A DNA stretch of 64,000 nucleotides from Cytobacillus sp. NCCP-133 (GCF_026011715.1 NZ_BRVM01000003.1:189297-253296), one strand, 5' to 3'; positions 27,070 to 36,668 are shown, counted from the stretch's first letter. Notes: a model not told the origin generated them from the letters alone. A program made the numbers and translations.

Positions 27070-27122
27070 TATTTATGATACGGTTGATAGTAACTCCCTC
27101 TAAGGAGAAAAGGCTCCTCTAA
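27070..27122. other. Third att-like site with in-frame tail and hairpin (distal island end?)
   Basis: TATTTATGATACGGTT (27070-27085) is identical to the first 16 bases of the element's left attachment site at 36649; after four different bases GTAAC matches again. Read in the recombinase frame it continues FMIRLIVTPSKEKRLL and stops at TAA 27120; a small hairpin (AGGAG and CTCCT, 27103-27118) is inside. The layout is that of the 36649 site, so this looks like the end of a related element that has lost its recombinase. It could mark the far end of a composite island. Confidence 0.6.
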
Positions 27123-27144
27123 ATACCTGCCTTCTCGAATATAC

Positions 27145-28299
27145 TCAAAGTGAACCAGAGGAACCGTCCCCGAGGCTTACCAATGCAATTAGCGGATGGC
27201 CCGGTTCAAGTCCGCCCACTTCTATTAGGGTTGCTTCAATCCCTTGCTTTCGGATCATTTCCTGTAGCTTGACCGCTTCTTCATCACCTTGGTAATCGTA
27301 CTGCAAGGCCGCGGCGATTGCTTTTGCGAGATGGATCGGCTGTCCACCTAGAAGTTCAACGTATTGTCTGGCTGGGCTAATCAGTCGGTCATTCGGACCA
27401 AGCTTTCGAAGGGGGCCTCTTGCTACTCGAGTGATTTCGTCCGAAATATGAATGTTTTGGAAACGAGACAATATTTGTGCAATATAGGCACTATGTTCAT
27501 TTTCATCAAAGCCATATTTCTCCACTAACACTGCACCGGATTCCTTTAAGGCATTTTCTACGTTGGTATAGATTTCGTTATTTTCCATTGCTTCCATGAT
27601 GGTATTTAATCCATGCTTATAACCAAGATAGGCCGCTACCGCGTGACCCGTATTCACAGTAAATAGCTTTCTTTCAATATAAGCACTTAGATTATCTACG
27701 TAATGAATTCCCTCTACCGCTGGATTGCCACCAACCGTTTTTGTTTGATCGACTACCCATTCATAAAAAGGTTCGACGGCAACCTTAAGCTTATCTTCAT
27801 TGGTTTGATTTGGGACAATACGGTCAACTGCCGCATCTGGAAAGCCAAAGTATTCATCAAATAACTCTACGTCAGATGCATCAATCTTTTGATAAACTTG
27901 CTCTTTTAAAAAGGAGCTGGCTCCAATCATATTTTCACAAGCTATAATATTTAAAGGCTGTTTCAATCCCTGGATGCGCTTCATTAAACCACTGGCAATC
28001 ACCTCTGCAATCAATGGTAAAATCGTTGGACCAACCGCAGTTGTCACAAGATCTGCTTTTGCAATATGATCAATGACATCTTCCTTATGAGTCATACTAT
28101 TAATCGCAAAAACCTGATCTACCTCCATTTCTTCTGAATTTTCATCTGCTAAAACAACCCGGTACTTTTTTCTTTCATTTAAAAGGTCGACAACTTCCTT
28201 ATTTACATCTACAAAACAAACCTTATATCCTGACTTGTTCAGCAAGCTTCCGATAAAACCTCTGCCAATATTTCCCGCTCCAAAATGTACAGCTAGCAT
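27145..28299 (-). CDS. mtlD: Mannitol-1-phosphate 5-dehydrogenase
   Basis: 384 residues. AVHFGAGNIGRGFIGSLLNK is the NAD-binding motif in the form that is diagnostic of MtlD, and FTVNTGHAVAAYLGYKHG holds the conserved catalytic-region residues. It oxidises mannitol-1-phosphate to fructose-6-phosphate with NAD+ in the cytosol. It is the last gene of mtlA-mtlR-mtlF-mtlD; its ATG begins right after the mtlF stop. The last residues (SLGDGSSGSL) are encoded by a GAACCGTCCCC-like sequence known from Bacillaceae repeats, so the extreme C terminus may have been altered by repeat insertion. Confidence 0.95.
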   Translation of the reverse strand: MLAVHFGAGNIGRGFIGSLLNKSGYKVCFVDVNKEVVDLLNERKKYRVVLADENSEEMEVDQVFAINSMTHKEDVIDHIAKADLVTTAVGPTILPLIAEVIASGLMKRIQGLKQPLNIIACENMIGASSFLKEQVYQKIDASDVELFDEYFGFPDAAVDRIVPNQTNEDKLKVAVEPFYEWVVDQTKTVGGNPAVEGIHYVDNLSAYIERKLFTVNTGHAVAAYLGYKHGLNTIMEAMENNEIYTNVENALKESGAVLVEKYGFDENEHSAYIAQILSRFQNIHISDEITRVARGPLRKLGPNDRLISPARQYVELLGGQPIHLAKAIAAALQYDYQGDEEAVKLQEMIRKQGIEATLIEVGGLEPGHPLIALVSLGDGSSGSL

Positions 28300-28734
28300 C
28301 TAGTTCACCTCATTAAAAAGACTTAAAATCTCTTCTGCTGATTTAGCATGAATCATATCCGTAACATTTTCTTCCTCCGAGCAAACAATCGCAATTTGAG
28401 AAAGTATTTCTAAATGCTCATTATTCTTACCTGCAATCCCAATCAATACCTTAGCAATGTTCCCATTTCCAAAGTCCACTCCATCTGGAGCTAAAACAAT
28501 TGATATGCCAGGTGAACGAACGGCCGACTTGGCGTCTTCCGTCCCGTGTGGAATAGCAACAAAATTCCCCATGTACGTGGAAGTCAGTTCTTCGCGTTCC
28601 AACATTTTTTCTATATATTCTTGTTCAACATAACCGTTATTTACTAAAATTTGCCCGGTATATCGAATGGCCTCTTCTTTATTTTTCAGCTTTGCATTTA
28701 ATACAATATTTTCTTCAGATAAGACTGGTATCAT
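28300..28734 (-). CDS. mtlF: Mannitol-specific PTS enzyme IIA
   Basis: 144 residues. FVAIPHGTEDAKS carries the phosphorylated His63, and the rest follows the EIIA-Mtl/Fru fold. It takes the phosphate from HPr and hands it to the EIIB Cys of MtlA. Its ATG overlaps the mtlR stop by four bases and mtlD begins immediately after its stop, so translation of the three is coupled. Confidence 0.95.
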   Translation of the reverse strand: MIPVLSEENIVLNAKLKNKEEAIRYTGQILVNNGYVEQEYIEKMLEREELTSTYMGNFVAIPHGTEDAKSAVRSPGISIVLAPDGVDFGNGNIAKVLIGIAGKNNEHLEILSQIAIVCSEEENVTDMIHAKSAEEILSLFNEVN

Positions 28735-30872
28735 TTCGATCGACTCCTAATTTCCTTCAATTTTATGTCAAAATAGCTGTTTAGTTCATGAGTAAGATAA
28801 GAAACGATATCTTCTTTACTCTCTTCTTCCATTTGTTGAATGGACTCTTTATCGCGAATAATCAACGCACTAATCTGGCTCAGAATCTCTAACGCTTGAT
28901 CATTGATATTCTGGGGGGCAAGCATAACCAATATCGTTTTTACTAGAATCTTTGTTTTATCCATCGTCTCAATGATGATTGGTTCTTGTAAACGATAGAG
29001 AGTAAAAGAAGGATTTGTCACAAACCTACTTCTTGTGTGAAACAACGCTAACCTAGTACCTGGAATACCTAAACCACCGGAACGTTCACGCTCCATCAGC
29101 TCTTTTACAACCATTTCCGGGTTTTCAATAATATTCTTATCCCTTTCCCTTTTACACGCTAGTTCAAGAACAGCTTTTTTCGTGAGGTTTTCCCTAATCT
29201 CCACTAAGTCGATGCCTTCCAAAAGGGTCAAAATCGCAGCGGAATAATTTTGGATCAGTCGCAGTTCCTCTACCACTTTACGGTTGTGCACGCTTTCTTC
29301 CGATTGCTGATCATTGACAATGTCTGTATTCTTTATTACCAATGAATGTGTTTTTAAATACGACCGGATTTTCTCTGTCTCAGCTTCCGATAACATCGGG
29401 CTAACAAGAATATAATTCCCTTCAAAGTTTTTTAAAGGTATGGTGGAAATAATGACATCATATTTACTTAATTCATCCCCCTTTAAATCAAAGAGGGAAA
29501 TGTTTTGGATCTGCTTCAGGCCAGGAATTTCCTGGCGTAGTTTAGTGGCTAATATTTTTGACGTACCAATTCCGCTTGAACAAACTACTAAGGCACGTAC
29601 ATCCTCATTTTCATCTTTCCCAATCAGAGCAGAAGCAAAATGCATTACTAAAAATCCAATTTCCTCCTTAGGTACGATCAGCTGAGGAAAAACCTTTTGA
29701 ACCCCTTGTTCAATTATGCAAAAAAGCTCATGATAATCTGTTTCTATTTTTTCAAGCAGGGGGTTAGTTATCCCCATATTTTGTCGAATCCGATAAATAG
29801 CTGGTCTAAGATGAACAACTAATCCTTGAAATAAGGAAAGATTCTTCGTCAATTCAAGGTGTAATTCCTCGCCAACGAATTGAATCAATTGTTGCGTTTT
29901 TATCCCTATTTGAAAGCTTGACTCCTCTAACGAATACTCTTGATGATTCCGAAGCTTGGCTCCCATTAGGTGCATCGTGATGTAGCCTATTTCACTTTCA
30001 GGGATGGTAATTTGAAATATTCCTTCCAACCCTACAGTGATTTCCCGTGCCGCTTGAAATTCTTTTGTTTGAATTAATTCGTCTAAATATTCTTGATCAA
30101 AGTGAATATTTTCCCCTTGCTGAATTCGCTCAATCGCTAATGTTAAATGAACAACAAGACCAATATATGCACTATCTGCAATGGGATATGGCAAGCAATT
30201 TCTAATCTTCTCGACTTGCTTTTCAATAATAAGAAGCTTTTTCTTGTCAACAAGACCGAGCAATCGATCTGTTAATGTATTCACGGTTTGTAATGACCTT
30301 TTTTGAATGTTTTGTTTAATAAGTGAAAGGAACTCCACTTCATCCAAATGATTTAACACTAGGCTACTCATCGCCCGTCTTTTCCCAGCCTCCGAGCCCT
30401 CTATTTCAACCCCGTATCCTCTTTTTCGAATGACAGAGAGGCCATATGAGGTAAGGCGTTCCTCGACTTTCGTTAAATCATTGCTGATGGTGGCAATCGT
30501 TACATGTAAATCATAGGCTAATGCCATTAGCTTTAAAGGCTCCTTTGCTTCAAGAAGCGCAGATAGAATAATGGTCTGGCGATCTTCCGGGGTATATTCA
30601 TTATGGTCGAGATTAAATAGATGAAGCTGTAATTTCGTTTTCATCTCTTCGCTACCGACCAACTGAATTCCTATTCCAGATGTTTTTTTCAGAGTGAGAT
30701 TATAGTCTTTTAGGATATACTCGATTCCTTTTAAATCCCGATGAATCGTACGAGGACTCACATCCAACTCATTCGCCAAATCAGCGATCGTCACTTCTGC
30801 CTCTTGTAAAAGGAGAATATCAAGGATTTTCTTTTCGCGAGCTGCAATATATATCGCCTTCACCCCTTTCAC
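28731..30872 (-). CDS. mtlR: Mannitol operon activator MtlR (PRD regulator)
   Basis: 713 residues. Order: DeoR-like winged helix (VTIADLANELDVSPRTIHRD, about 25-45), a second HTH region, two PRD domains with the conserved His residues (VVHLTLAIERI, HLMGAKLRNH, VVHLRPAIYRI, VMHFASALIG), an EIIB-Gat-like domain (VVCSSGIGTSK, Cys about 418) and an EIIA-like C terminus with LFHTRSRFV. In Bacillus and Geobacillus MtlR is switched by phosphorylation by HPr and by MtlF/MtlA. It lies between mtlA and mtlF, the order of Geobacillus stearothermophilus. Confidence 0.95.
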   Translation of the reverse strand: MKGVKAIYIAAREKKILDILLLQEAEVTIADLANELDVSPRTIHRDLKGIEYILKDYNLTLKKTSGIGIQLVGSEEMKTKLQLHLFNLDHNEYTPEDRQTIILSALLEAKEPLKLMALAYDLHVTIATISNDLTKVEERLTSYGLSVIRKRGYGVEIEGSEAGKRRAMSSLVLNHLDEVEFLSLIKQNIQKRSLQTVNTLTDRLLGLVDKKKLLIIEKQVEKIRNCLPYPIADSAYIGLVVHLTLAIERIQQGENIHFDQEYLDELIQTKEFQAAREITVGLEGIFQITIPESEIGYITMHLMGAKLRNHQEYSLEESSFQIGIKTQQLIQFVGEELHLELTKNLSLFQGLVVHLRPAIYRIRQNMGITNPLLEKIETDYHELFCIIEQGVQKVFPQLIVPKEEIGFLVMHFASALIGKDENEDVRALVVCSSGIGTSKILATKLRQEIPGLKQIQNISLFDLKGDELSKYDVIISTIPLKNFEGNYILVSPMLSEAETEKIRSYLKTHSLVIKNTDIVNDQQSEESVHNRKVVEELRLIQNYSAAILTLLEGIDLVEIRENLTKKAVLELACKRERDKNIIENPEMVVKELMERERSGGLGIPGTRLALFHTRSRFVTNPSFTLYRLQEPIIIETMDKTKILVKTILVMLAPQNINDQALEILSQISALIIRDKESIQQMEEESKEDIVSYLTHELNSYFDIKLKEIRSRSK

Positions 30873-31138
30873 TCATTGTCACTACTTACCATTAGTTGTT
30901 GACAAGACTTTATATATATAACCTTCACTTATATAGTAATGTGTCCAAACCCCATTCTCAACAAAAGTAAAATTCATTTTCGTCAAAACGGCTGTTGTCA
31001 TGATTTAAAAAGAATTGAAAATAACCAATAAAAAAAAGGCAGTTATCCCAAATGGGCCTGACCTCCTAAACCAATCAATAGGATCAATTGGATCTGGGAT
31101 CTGACCCCCTAATTTCGGGACAACCTCTCCTAGACTTT

Positions 31139-32563
31139 TTAGCTATGTTTCTTTAAATCTTCTATTAATTCATCGTATTTCGGACTGTTCAAGAAATTCT
31201 CGACTGAAATATGATTTGCATTTGGAACCTTTGCTTTCGCACGATCCGTTAAATCCTTGTGTGTGATCACGATGTCAGCATCCTCTGGAAGATTATTAAT
31301 GGATTTATTCGATACATCGATATCCAACTCTGCCTTCTTCACCTTATTTCGAAGAATAGATGCTCCCATTGCACTTGAACCCATACCTGCGTCACATGCA
31401 AAAATGATTTTTTGCACATTCTTGTAATTAGTATTTGCTCCTAAGGAATCCACTACGTCACTTTTTTTTCCTTTTAATTGTTGCACTTTTGCTGTTGCAT
31501 CCGTTAATTCTCCGCCGTCTTCCTTATTTTTGCTAGTTTTTAAGATAAGCGAAGCAATAATGAAAGATACTGCCGCTGCAACAAAAACGCCAAGTAATAC
31601 TGCGAGGTGGTCGCCTCTTGGTGTCATTGCCATATAAGCAAATATACTTCCCGGAGATGGCGGTGCCACTAAACCTGCATTGAAAATGGAGAATGTTGCT
31701 ACCCCGCTTATTCCACCAGCAATGGCCGCTAAAATTAAGATTGGTTTCATTAAAATATAAGGGAAATAAATTTCATGAATTCCACCTAAGAAATGGATAA
31801 CCACTGCTCCTGGTGCTGATTGTTTCGCTACTCCCTTACCAAATAACCAAATGGCTAATAAAATACCAAGTCCCGGACCCGGATTCGTTTCAAGCATGAA
31901 TAGTATCGATTTTCCTGTTTCAGATGCTTGCTCCACACCTAATGGGCTAAGAATCCCATGGTTAATCGCATTATTTAAGAACAGAACCTTTGCTGGTTCA
32001 ATGAAAATGTTTGCTAATGGAAGTAATCCGGCATTTACAATTAGTTCTACCCCTGCTGCTAATGCCTTATTTAATCCCAAAACAACTGGGCCAATTGCTT
32101 TAAAAGCAAGTAATGTTAAAATACCTGCCAAAATACCTGCAGAGAAGTTATTAACGAGCATTTCAAACCCTTGACGAACTTTTCCTTGAATCAATTGGTC
32201 AAACCTTTTGATCACCCAGCCACCTAATGGCCCCATGATCATGGCACCTAGGAACATCGGAATATCCGCACCGACAATAACCCCCATCGTTGCAGTAGCA
32301 CCCACCACTCCACCACGTTCTCCATAAATCATTTTACCGCCCGTATAACCAATTAATAATGGTAGCAAGTAAGTAATCATTGGCCCCACAAGCTGAGCTA
32401 ACGATTCATTTGGCAACCAGCCTGTCGGAATGAAAAGCGCAGTAATGATCCCCCATGCAATAAACGCACCAATATTCGGCATAATCATGCCACTTAAATA
32501 ACTACCAAATCTTTGAATCTTCACACGAAAATCTTTATTTGATTCTTCCGTTTTATTAGACAT
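31139..32563 (-). CDS. mtlA: Mannitol-specific PTS enzyme IICB
   Basis: 474 residues. The N-terminal 340 or so residues are the EIIC channel (FGSYLSGMIMPNIGAFIAWG; GGIHEIYFPYILMKP holds the conserved GIHE sugar site). The C-terminal EIIB domain carries IIFACDAGMGSSAMGASIL with the phosphorylated Cys at about 393. The IIA part is separate (mtlF), as in Bacillus. It imports mannitol and releases it as mannitol-1-phosphate. ATG 32563 follows AAGGGGGTAGAAATA, and a cre site lies about 55 bp upstream. A gap of about 270 bp to mtlR holds a repeat-like stretch. Confidence 0.95.
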   Translation of the reverse strand: MSNKTEESNKDFRVKIQRFGSYLSGMIMPNIGAFIAWGIITALFIPTGWLPNESLAQLVGPMITYLLPLLIGYTGGKMIYGERGGVVGATATMGVIVGADIPMFLGAMIMGPLGGWVIKRFDQLIQGKVRQGFEMLVNNFSAGILAGILTLLAFKAIGPVVLGLNKALAAGVELIVNAGLLPLANIFIEPAKVLFLNNAINHGILSPLGVEQASETGKSILFMLETNPGPGLGILLAIWLFGKGVAKQSAPGAVVIHFLGGIHEIYFPYILMKPILILAAIAGGISGVATFSIFNAGLVAPPSPGSIFAYMAMTPRGDHLAVLLGVFVAAAVSFIIASLILKTSKNKEDGGELTDATAKVQQLKGKKSDVVDSLGANTNYKNVQKIIFACDAGMGSSAMGASILRNKVKKAELDIDVSNKSINNLPEDADIVITHKDLTDRAKAKVPNANHISVENFLNSPKYDELIEDLKKHS

Positions 32564-32614
32564 TATTTCTACCCCCTTAGTATTTTTTTACTATTTATAA
32601 TTACACTTTTAATA

Positions 32615-32628
32615 CTAAAGCGCTTTCA
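32615..32628. promoter_or_regulatory. cre site (CcpA) upstream of mtlA
   Basis: CTAAAGCGCTTTCA (minus strand TGAAAGCGCTTTAG) matches the CcpA operator consensus except for one position near the end. Catabolite repression of the mannitol operon by CcpA is known in Bacillus; the exact role here is inferred from position. Confidence 0.7.
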
Positions 32629-32759
32629 CTTAAGGGGCAATTGAAAGAAATGTCTATTTTGTCATACACAAAGTTGTCAAATTCAAATAAGGGACATAGA
32701 TGATAGACTCTCCTCACTGAGTCTATGAAGAGAGTAAATCAGAGGTTATTGGACAAGGG

Positions 32760-33007
32760 CTATACACTGCTCATATGGAGCAATCGATGGTTATTGATGC
32801 ACCTATACTCTTAACATTTTGTGCTGACTTTAATTTCTTCTTAAGTTCTTTGTCCTTTGAGACGATAATCGAATACGTTTGCATATTACCACTTGAGGAG
32901 GCACGAATTCCCGCCTCTAAAATTTGATCCAGTAGATTCTGACTTATTTCCCTATCTTCATATTCTCGAATGGATCTGTGCCCCTGTATAACTTCATTCA
33001 ATTCCAC
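32760..33007 (-). pseudogene. Nitroreductase remnant with an internal inversion
   Basis: On the minus strand from 33007 the frame reads ELNEVIQGHRSIREYEDREI, then LEAGIRASSSGNMQTYSII and KDKELKKKL, the N terminus of a nitroreductase-family FMN enzyme. The continuation expected next (LYTAHMEQSMVIDAPILL, then TFCADFN) is present but on the plus strand, at 32760-32834. So a roughly 75-bp piece was flipped. The remaining C-terminal two thirds are missing. Not functional. Confidence 0.7.
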
Positions 33008-33155
33008 AATAATCCTCCTAAATATCTGTTTTAGACAAAGGGACGATTCCGCTGTCTCACCAAATTACATATTTTAATAATTTTTGAGCCACTGGAACTC
33101 TTTCCGCGTTTCGAAAGGTACGTCCCCATATGGCATGAAATCCGCCCTGGCGGTC

Positions 33156-34130
33156 CTACAGGAAGATCTCTTCGCCTTCATTCAATTCCTTCACTTTTTC
33201 AAACACACCTTTCGCTACAGCCAAGTCAAAATGAGCTGCTCCGACTGATTTAAAAATAGTGATATCCTCAAATCTACGTTCGACCTGATTCGCGTGAAGT
33301 TCAGCTAATGTTCCGGAGAGCTGATCGAATGACCATTTCCCTCGTTGCACTGCATCAATAAATTCTCCGCCCTCCGTTGTAATCCCTTCATAATCATCTG
33401 CATAAATCAATGCTGCTCTTTCAATCGCACCTAACGGGATTTCACGCATTTCGGGTAAGTAACTACCTACGCCGATGATATGGGTCCCTGCTTTTACATA
33501 ATCAGCATTAAATACTTCTTCAGTTGACCGGGTCGCGCAGCAAATGACATCAGACTGAACTACTGCTTCGTTCCGGTCGACACCGGTATGAATCGTGGCG
33601 GTCACGCCGGCTTCTTTGAGCTTTTCGCTGAATGTGAATGTCTTTTCAATGGAACGATTGATTAAGTAGATGTCTTGAATCGGCAACACGTTTACTAGTC
33701 CTAGTACCTGCTCAAACGCCATTCCGCCTGTTCCGATGACGGTCAACACTTGGCTGTCAGGCCTGGCGAGATGGCGGGCTGAAATGGCACTTAATGCGCC
33801 TGTTCTCAATCTTGTCAGGTAAGATGCGGATAGTAAGCTTATATGTCTTCCTGTTTCGAGTTCTGTGAGTAAAATGGCTCCCTGTGTGGTCGGAAGATTA
33901 GCTGAGCTGTTATCAGGAAAAATCGAGACAATTTTGGTCGCTGCCATGGACGTTCCATCCGAACTTGGCATATAGAGAACTGAACCGTTGCTTTCAGGGA
34001 CATTCAGTACCGTCCGCTGTGGATTATCAACGTGCCCTTGATGAATGGCCACTAACATGGCTTCGACATCTCGAATGGCATCTTCGATTTTATAGATGGA
34101 TTGGATCAGTTGTTCGTTCAGTATAAGCAT
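33156..34130 (-). CDS. Ornithine cyclodeaminase / mu-crystallin family protein
   Basis: 324 residues. LPTTQGAILLTELETGRHIS and TRLRTGALSAISARHLARPD form the substrate-binding half; VLTVIGTGGMAFEQVLGL is the NAD(H) motif. Members include ornithine cyclodeaminase, alanine dehydrogenase and ketimine reductase (mu-crystallin); the true activity cannot be told from sequence. It begins 37 bp after the MFS gene, and both lie opposite an HTH-cupin regulator, suggesting uptake plus metabolism of an amino or imino acid. A decayed second copy of this pair lies near 9.4-9.9 kb. Confidence 0.85.
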   Translation of the reverse strand: MLILNEQLIQSIYKIEDAIRDVEAMLVAIHQGHVDNPQRTVLNVPESNGSVLYMPSSDGTSMAATKIVSIFPDNSSANLPTTQGAILLTELETGRHISLLSASYLTRLRTGALSAISARHLARPDSQVLTVIGTGGMAFEQVLGLVNVLPIQDIYLINRSIEKTFTFSEKLKEAGVTATIHTGVDRNEAVVQSDVICCATRSTEEVFNADYVKAGTHIIGVGSYLPEMREIPLGAIERAALIYADDYEGITTEGGEFIDAVQRGKWSFDQLSGTLAELHANQVERRFEDITIFKSVGAAHFDLAVAKGVFEKVKELNEGEEIFL

Positions 34131-34166
34131 ATAGAATCCCTCCTTTTATGGAAAAACTCGGCCAAA

Positions 34167-35474
34167 TTATTTGGCCGAGCTAATTTTACCTGTCATCACA
34201 GTTTGTTCAACGCGGCTTTTCACTGCCCAAATGGCAATCAATGACACCAGAGCAGTAAACATGATGTAGAGTGCAACCGGTACGTAGGAATTATCGAATG
34301 ATGCGAGCAGCGCAGTGGCAACGAGTGGCGCTGTACCACCAGCAACTGCGGCACCAATTTGATAACCTAGTGAAACACCAGTATAACGAACTTTTGCATC
34401 AAAGATTTCGGAGAACATCGTTCCAAGTACAGCCGTAATTGGAGCCCAAATAATACCCAAGCCGATAATCGTCGCTACAACCAACATTAGTACACTGCCT
34501 TGATGAATCATCCAAAAGTATGGGAAAGCAAAAGCCATCATCGCTAATGTACCGACGATATACATTTTCTTACGGCCAACGCGGTCTGATAGACTTCCCA
34601 TGATTGGAATGAGGATCGTAGTAATAACAGTTGAAACCATAACAGCACCTAACACAGCGGAGCGGCTGAATCCAAGAGTGCTTGTACCATATGAAACAAT
34701 GAACGTACTGAAAATATAGAATGGAGCTGTCTCAACCACTTTCGCACCGATTGTGATCAGCACTTCTTTCCAGTAATAACGAAGTGTATCGGCGATTGGC
34801 AACTTTGGAATCTCGCCTTTTTCTTTCACTTTCTTGAATTCAGGTGTCTCATCGATTCCTTTTCGAATCCATAATCCAAAGATGACGAGTAATGCACTTA
34901 AGATGAATGGCACGCGCCAGCCCCAAGTCATAAATTGTTGCTCTGGTAATAAGCTCATGATCCAAAGGGCGAGTGTACCTATCACCATTCCGATCGTAAC
35001 ACCCATTTGTGGAATAGAGCCGAAGAATCCTCTGCGTTCTGGTGGAGCATACTCAGTTGCAAGCAACAGAGCTCCTCCCCATTCTCCGCCGATTCCAAGT
35101 CCTTGGATTAGACGAAGCGTAATCAAAATGATCGGTGCAGCTACACCAATAGCTTGATATGTAGGCAGAATCCCCATCGCAATAGTCGCAGCACCCATTA
35201 AGCTCAATGTTAAAACGAGTGTTTTCTTTCGGCCGATTCGATCCCCGATATGACTAAAAATAATTCCTCCAAATGGCCTGATAAAAAACGAAAGTGCAAA
35301 CGATGCATACGCAAGTAACAATCCTACTGTTGGATCCTCATTTACAAAGAATAATTGGTTAAATACAAGTGCAGCCATTGTTCCATATAGAAAATAGTCA
35401 AACCATTCAATGGAACTGCCTACAAGGCTGGCAATCAATACACGCCAAGTCGTTTTTTTATCTAATTGTTGCAT
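34167..35474 (-). CDS. MFS transporter of the metabolite:H+ symporter (MHS) family
   Basis: 435 residues, 12 helices. GSSIEWFDYFLYGTMAALVF at the start and FGGIIFSHIGDRIGRKKTLV (motif A) are typical of the MHS group that includes ProP, ShiA and KgtP. LIQGLGIGGEWGGALLLATE is the diagnostic RxxQGxxxGGE motif. It should import a carboxylate, amino acid or betaine with protons. It is the first gene of a two-gene unit with the cyclodeaminase. The intergenic region of 138 bp is shared with the divergent regulator. Confidence 0.9.
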   Translation of the reverse strand: MQQLDKKTTWRVLIASLVGSSIEWFDYFLYGTMAALVFNQLFFVNEDPTVGLLLAYASFALSFFIRPFGGIIFSHIGDRIGRKKTLVLTLSLMGAATIAMGILPTYQAIGVAAPIILITLRLIQGLGIGGEWGGALLLATEYAPPERRGFFGSIPQMGVTIGMVIGTLALWIMSLLPEQQFMTWGWRVPFILSALLVIFGLWIRKGIDETPEFKKVKEKGEIPKLPIADTLRYYWKEVLITIGAKVVETAPFYIFSTFIVSYGTSTLGFSRSAVLGAVMVSTVITTILIPIMGSLSDRVGRKKMYIVGTLAMMAFAFPYFWMIHQGSVLMLVVATIIGLGIIWAPITAVLGTMFSEIFDAKVRYTGVSLGYQIGAAVAGGTAPLVATALLASFDNSYVPVALYIMFTALVSLIAIWAVKSRVEQTVMTGKISSAK

Positions 35475-35612
35475 TTACTCTTCCTCCCCTTTTAAAATTG
35501 AAGTGACACTTCAATTAAATATTAGATAGTAGTTAATTTTCTGTCAACTATGTTCAATTTGACACAATCTTTATCTAAGGGAAAGAAATGAATAGGAAGG
35601 TGGGGGCGTTCT

Positions 35613-36101
35613 ATGAATGGTGCACGACTGAAAGAAATTCGCAAAGAGAAAAAATTGACCTTGAGAGAACTTGCAGAAGGGGCTGGTGTATCCATTAGTT
35701 TTCTGTCACAAGTCGAACGCGGAAAATCCAGTGTCACACTAGAGTCACTGCGAAAAATTTCTGAAGTTCTCGGTGTCAACCCAAGTATCTTTTTCTCAAG
35801 CAACAATGAGCGTATAAGTGAACCTTCATTTCATTATCAGGATCTGACTCAACAAGTCCCAAACCCAGATTTCCATCCCATACTTGTCACTCTCCCAGCA
35901 AACCAAAGTGAAGGACAACCCTTTGCACACAGCGGACACGAATTTGTCTATGTTATAGAAGGAACTTTGACCCTGCAAATAGGTATAAAAATGATCGAAC
36001 TGCAACAAGGAGAATCCTGGTTCTTTTCAGCCAGCGAAACACACTATTGGTACAATCATACAGTTCAGACGATCCGGTTCTTGGTTGTCTCCTCCAGGTA
36101 A
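35613..36101 (+). CDS. XRE-type HTH regulator with C-terminal cupin domain
   Basis: 162 residues. ARLKEIRKEKKLTLRELAEG, SISFLSQVERGKSSVTLESL is an XRE helix-turn-helix (about 4-60). The second half (GHEFVYVIEGTLTLQIG, QGESWFFSASETHYWYNH) is a double-stranded beta-helix that would bind a small ligand. This PuuR/SutR-like layout is common for local regulators of amine or amino-acid genes. It is divergent from the MFS-cyclodeaminase pair and probably controls it. ATG 35613 follows AGGTGGGGGCGTTCT. Confidence 0.9.
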   Translation: MNGARLKEIRKEKKLTLRELAEGAGVSISFLSQVERGKSSVTLESLRKISEVLGVNPSIFFSSNNERISEPSFHYQDLTQQVPNPDFHPILVTLPANQSEGQPFAHSGHEFVYVIEGTLTLQIGIKMIELQQGESWFFSASETHYWYNHTVQTIRFLVVSSR

Positions 36102-36379
36102 GGGAGACACAGCATACACGATTCTCTTATTTCAAAACATCTTTTCAATGGATCATAAATGGTAATTTTCACAAAGTCCTCTGTTATTTCATTAAAATCA
36201 GAAATTTGTCTTACCTGGGCATATGACCTTTTGAGGGCTGTTACCATTTCAGCAGATACGGTGTCTTTTAATACCGCACCACTTCTGGTGCAAGCAATAA
36301 CGCTATGTTCAAGACTAATTTCTTCAAGTAATTGAATAATTCCCAACCCTAATTTGTTACTAAGCAACGATTCATACAC
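36065..36379 (-). CDS. Doubtful hypothetical protein
   Basis: A 104-residue frame from GTG 36379 with YESLLSNKLGLGIIQLLEEI, EHSVIACTRSG and a Cys pair (CMLCLPY) near the end. It has a weak GGTGA ribosome site and its 3' end overlaps the tail of the HTH-cupin gene by 37 bp. I do not recognise it. The mix of charged and hydrophobic residues looks protein-like, so it is listed, but it could be a shadow frame. A nearby stronger ribosome site leads only to a 13-codon frame, so a decayed gene is another option. Confidence 0.35.
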   Translation of the reverse strand: MYESLLSNKLGLGIIQLLEEISLEHSVIACTRSGAVLKDTVSAEMVTALKRSYAQVRQISDFNEITEDFVKITIYDPLKRCFEIRESCMLCLPYLEETTKNRIV

Positions 36380-36648
36380 GAATTCACCATTAAATCACCT
36401 CTAACCTTAATAAGCAAATTGCCGTCGTCACATCTGTCTAATTGTAAATAAATTTCCAAATGTATGGAGCCACCTTTAACTGGGTATTTACTTTTTTGGC
36501 TCTAAATAAGAAAGATGATTAAACTGAAAATTACGATACTATTTACGCAACACTAGTGAAATAATATATAATTTAAAAATATTAATTACATCATCAACCT
36601 TTTCAGCCACTCTTTATCAAGAATAACTTCAACTCTCTGCTTCATCAC

Positions 36649-36668
36649 TATTTATGATACGGTTCACC
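36649..36668. other. Left attachment site (attL) of the rlmH element
   Basis: TATTTATGATACGGTTCACC, one mismatch from the copy at 59414. Just inside, the recombinase frame would continue GTA ACG TTG GAT AGG GTA AAA TGA, stopping at 36690-36692. Confidence 0.8.

Noticed and set aside
36065-36379. Confident annotation of the 104-residue frame
   Set aside because: Weak start, overlap with the HTH-cupin gene and no recognisable family; kept only at low confidence.
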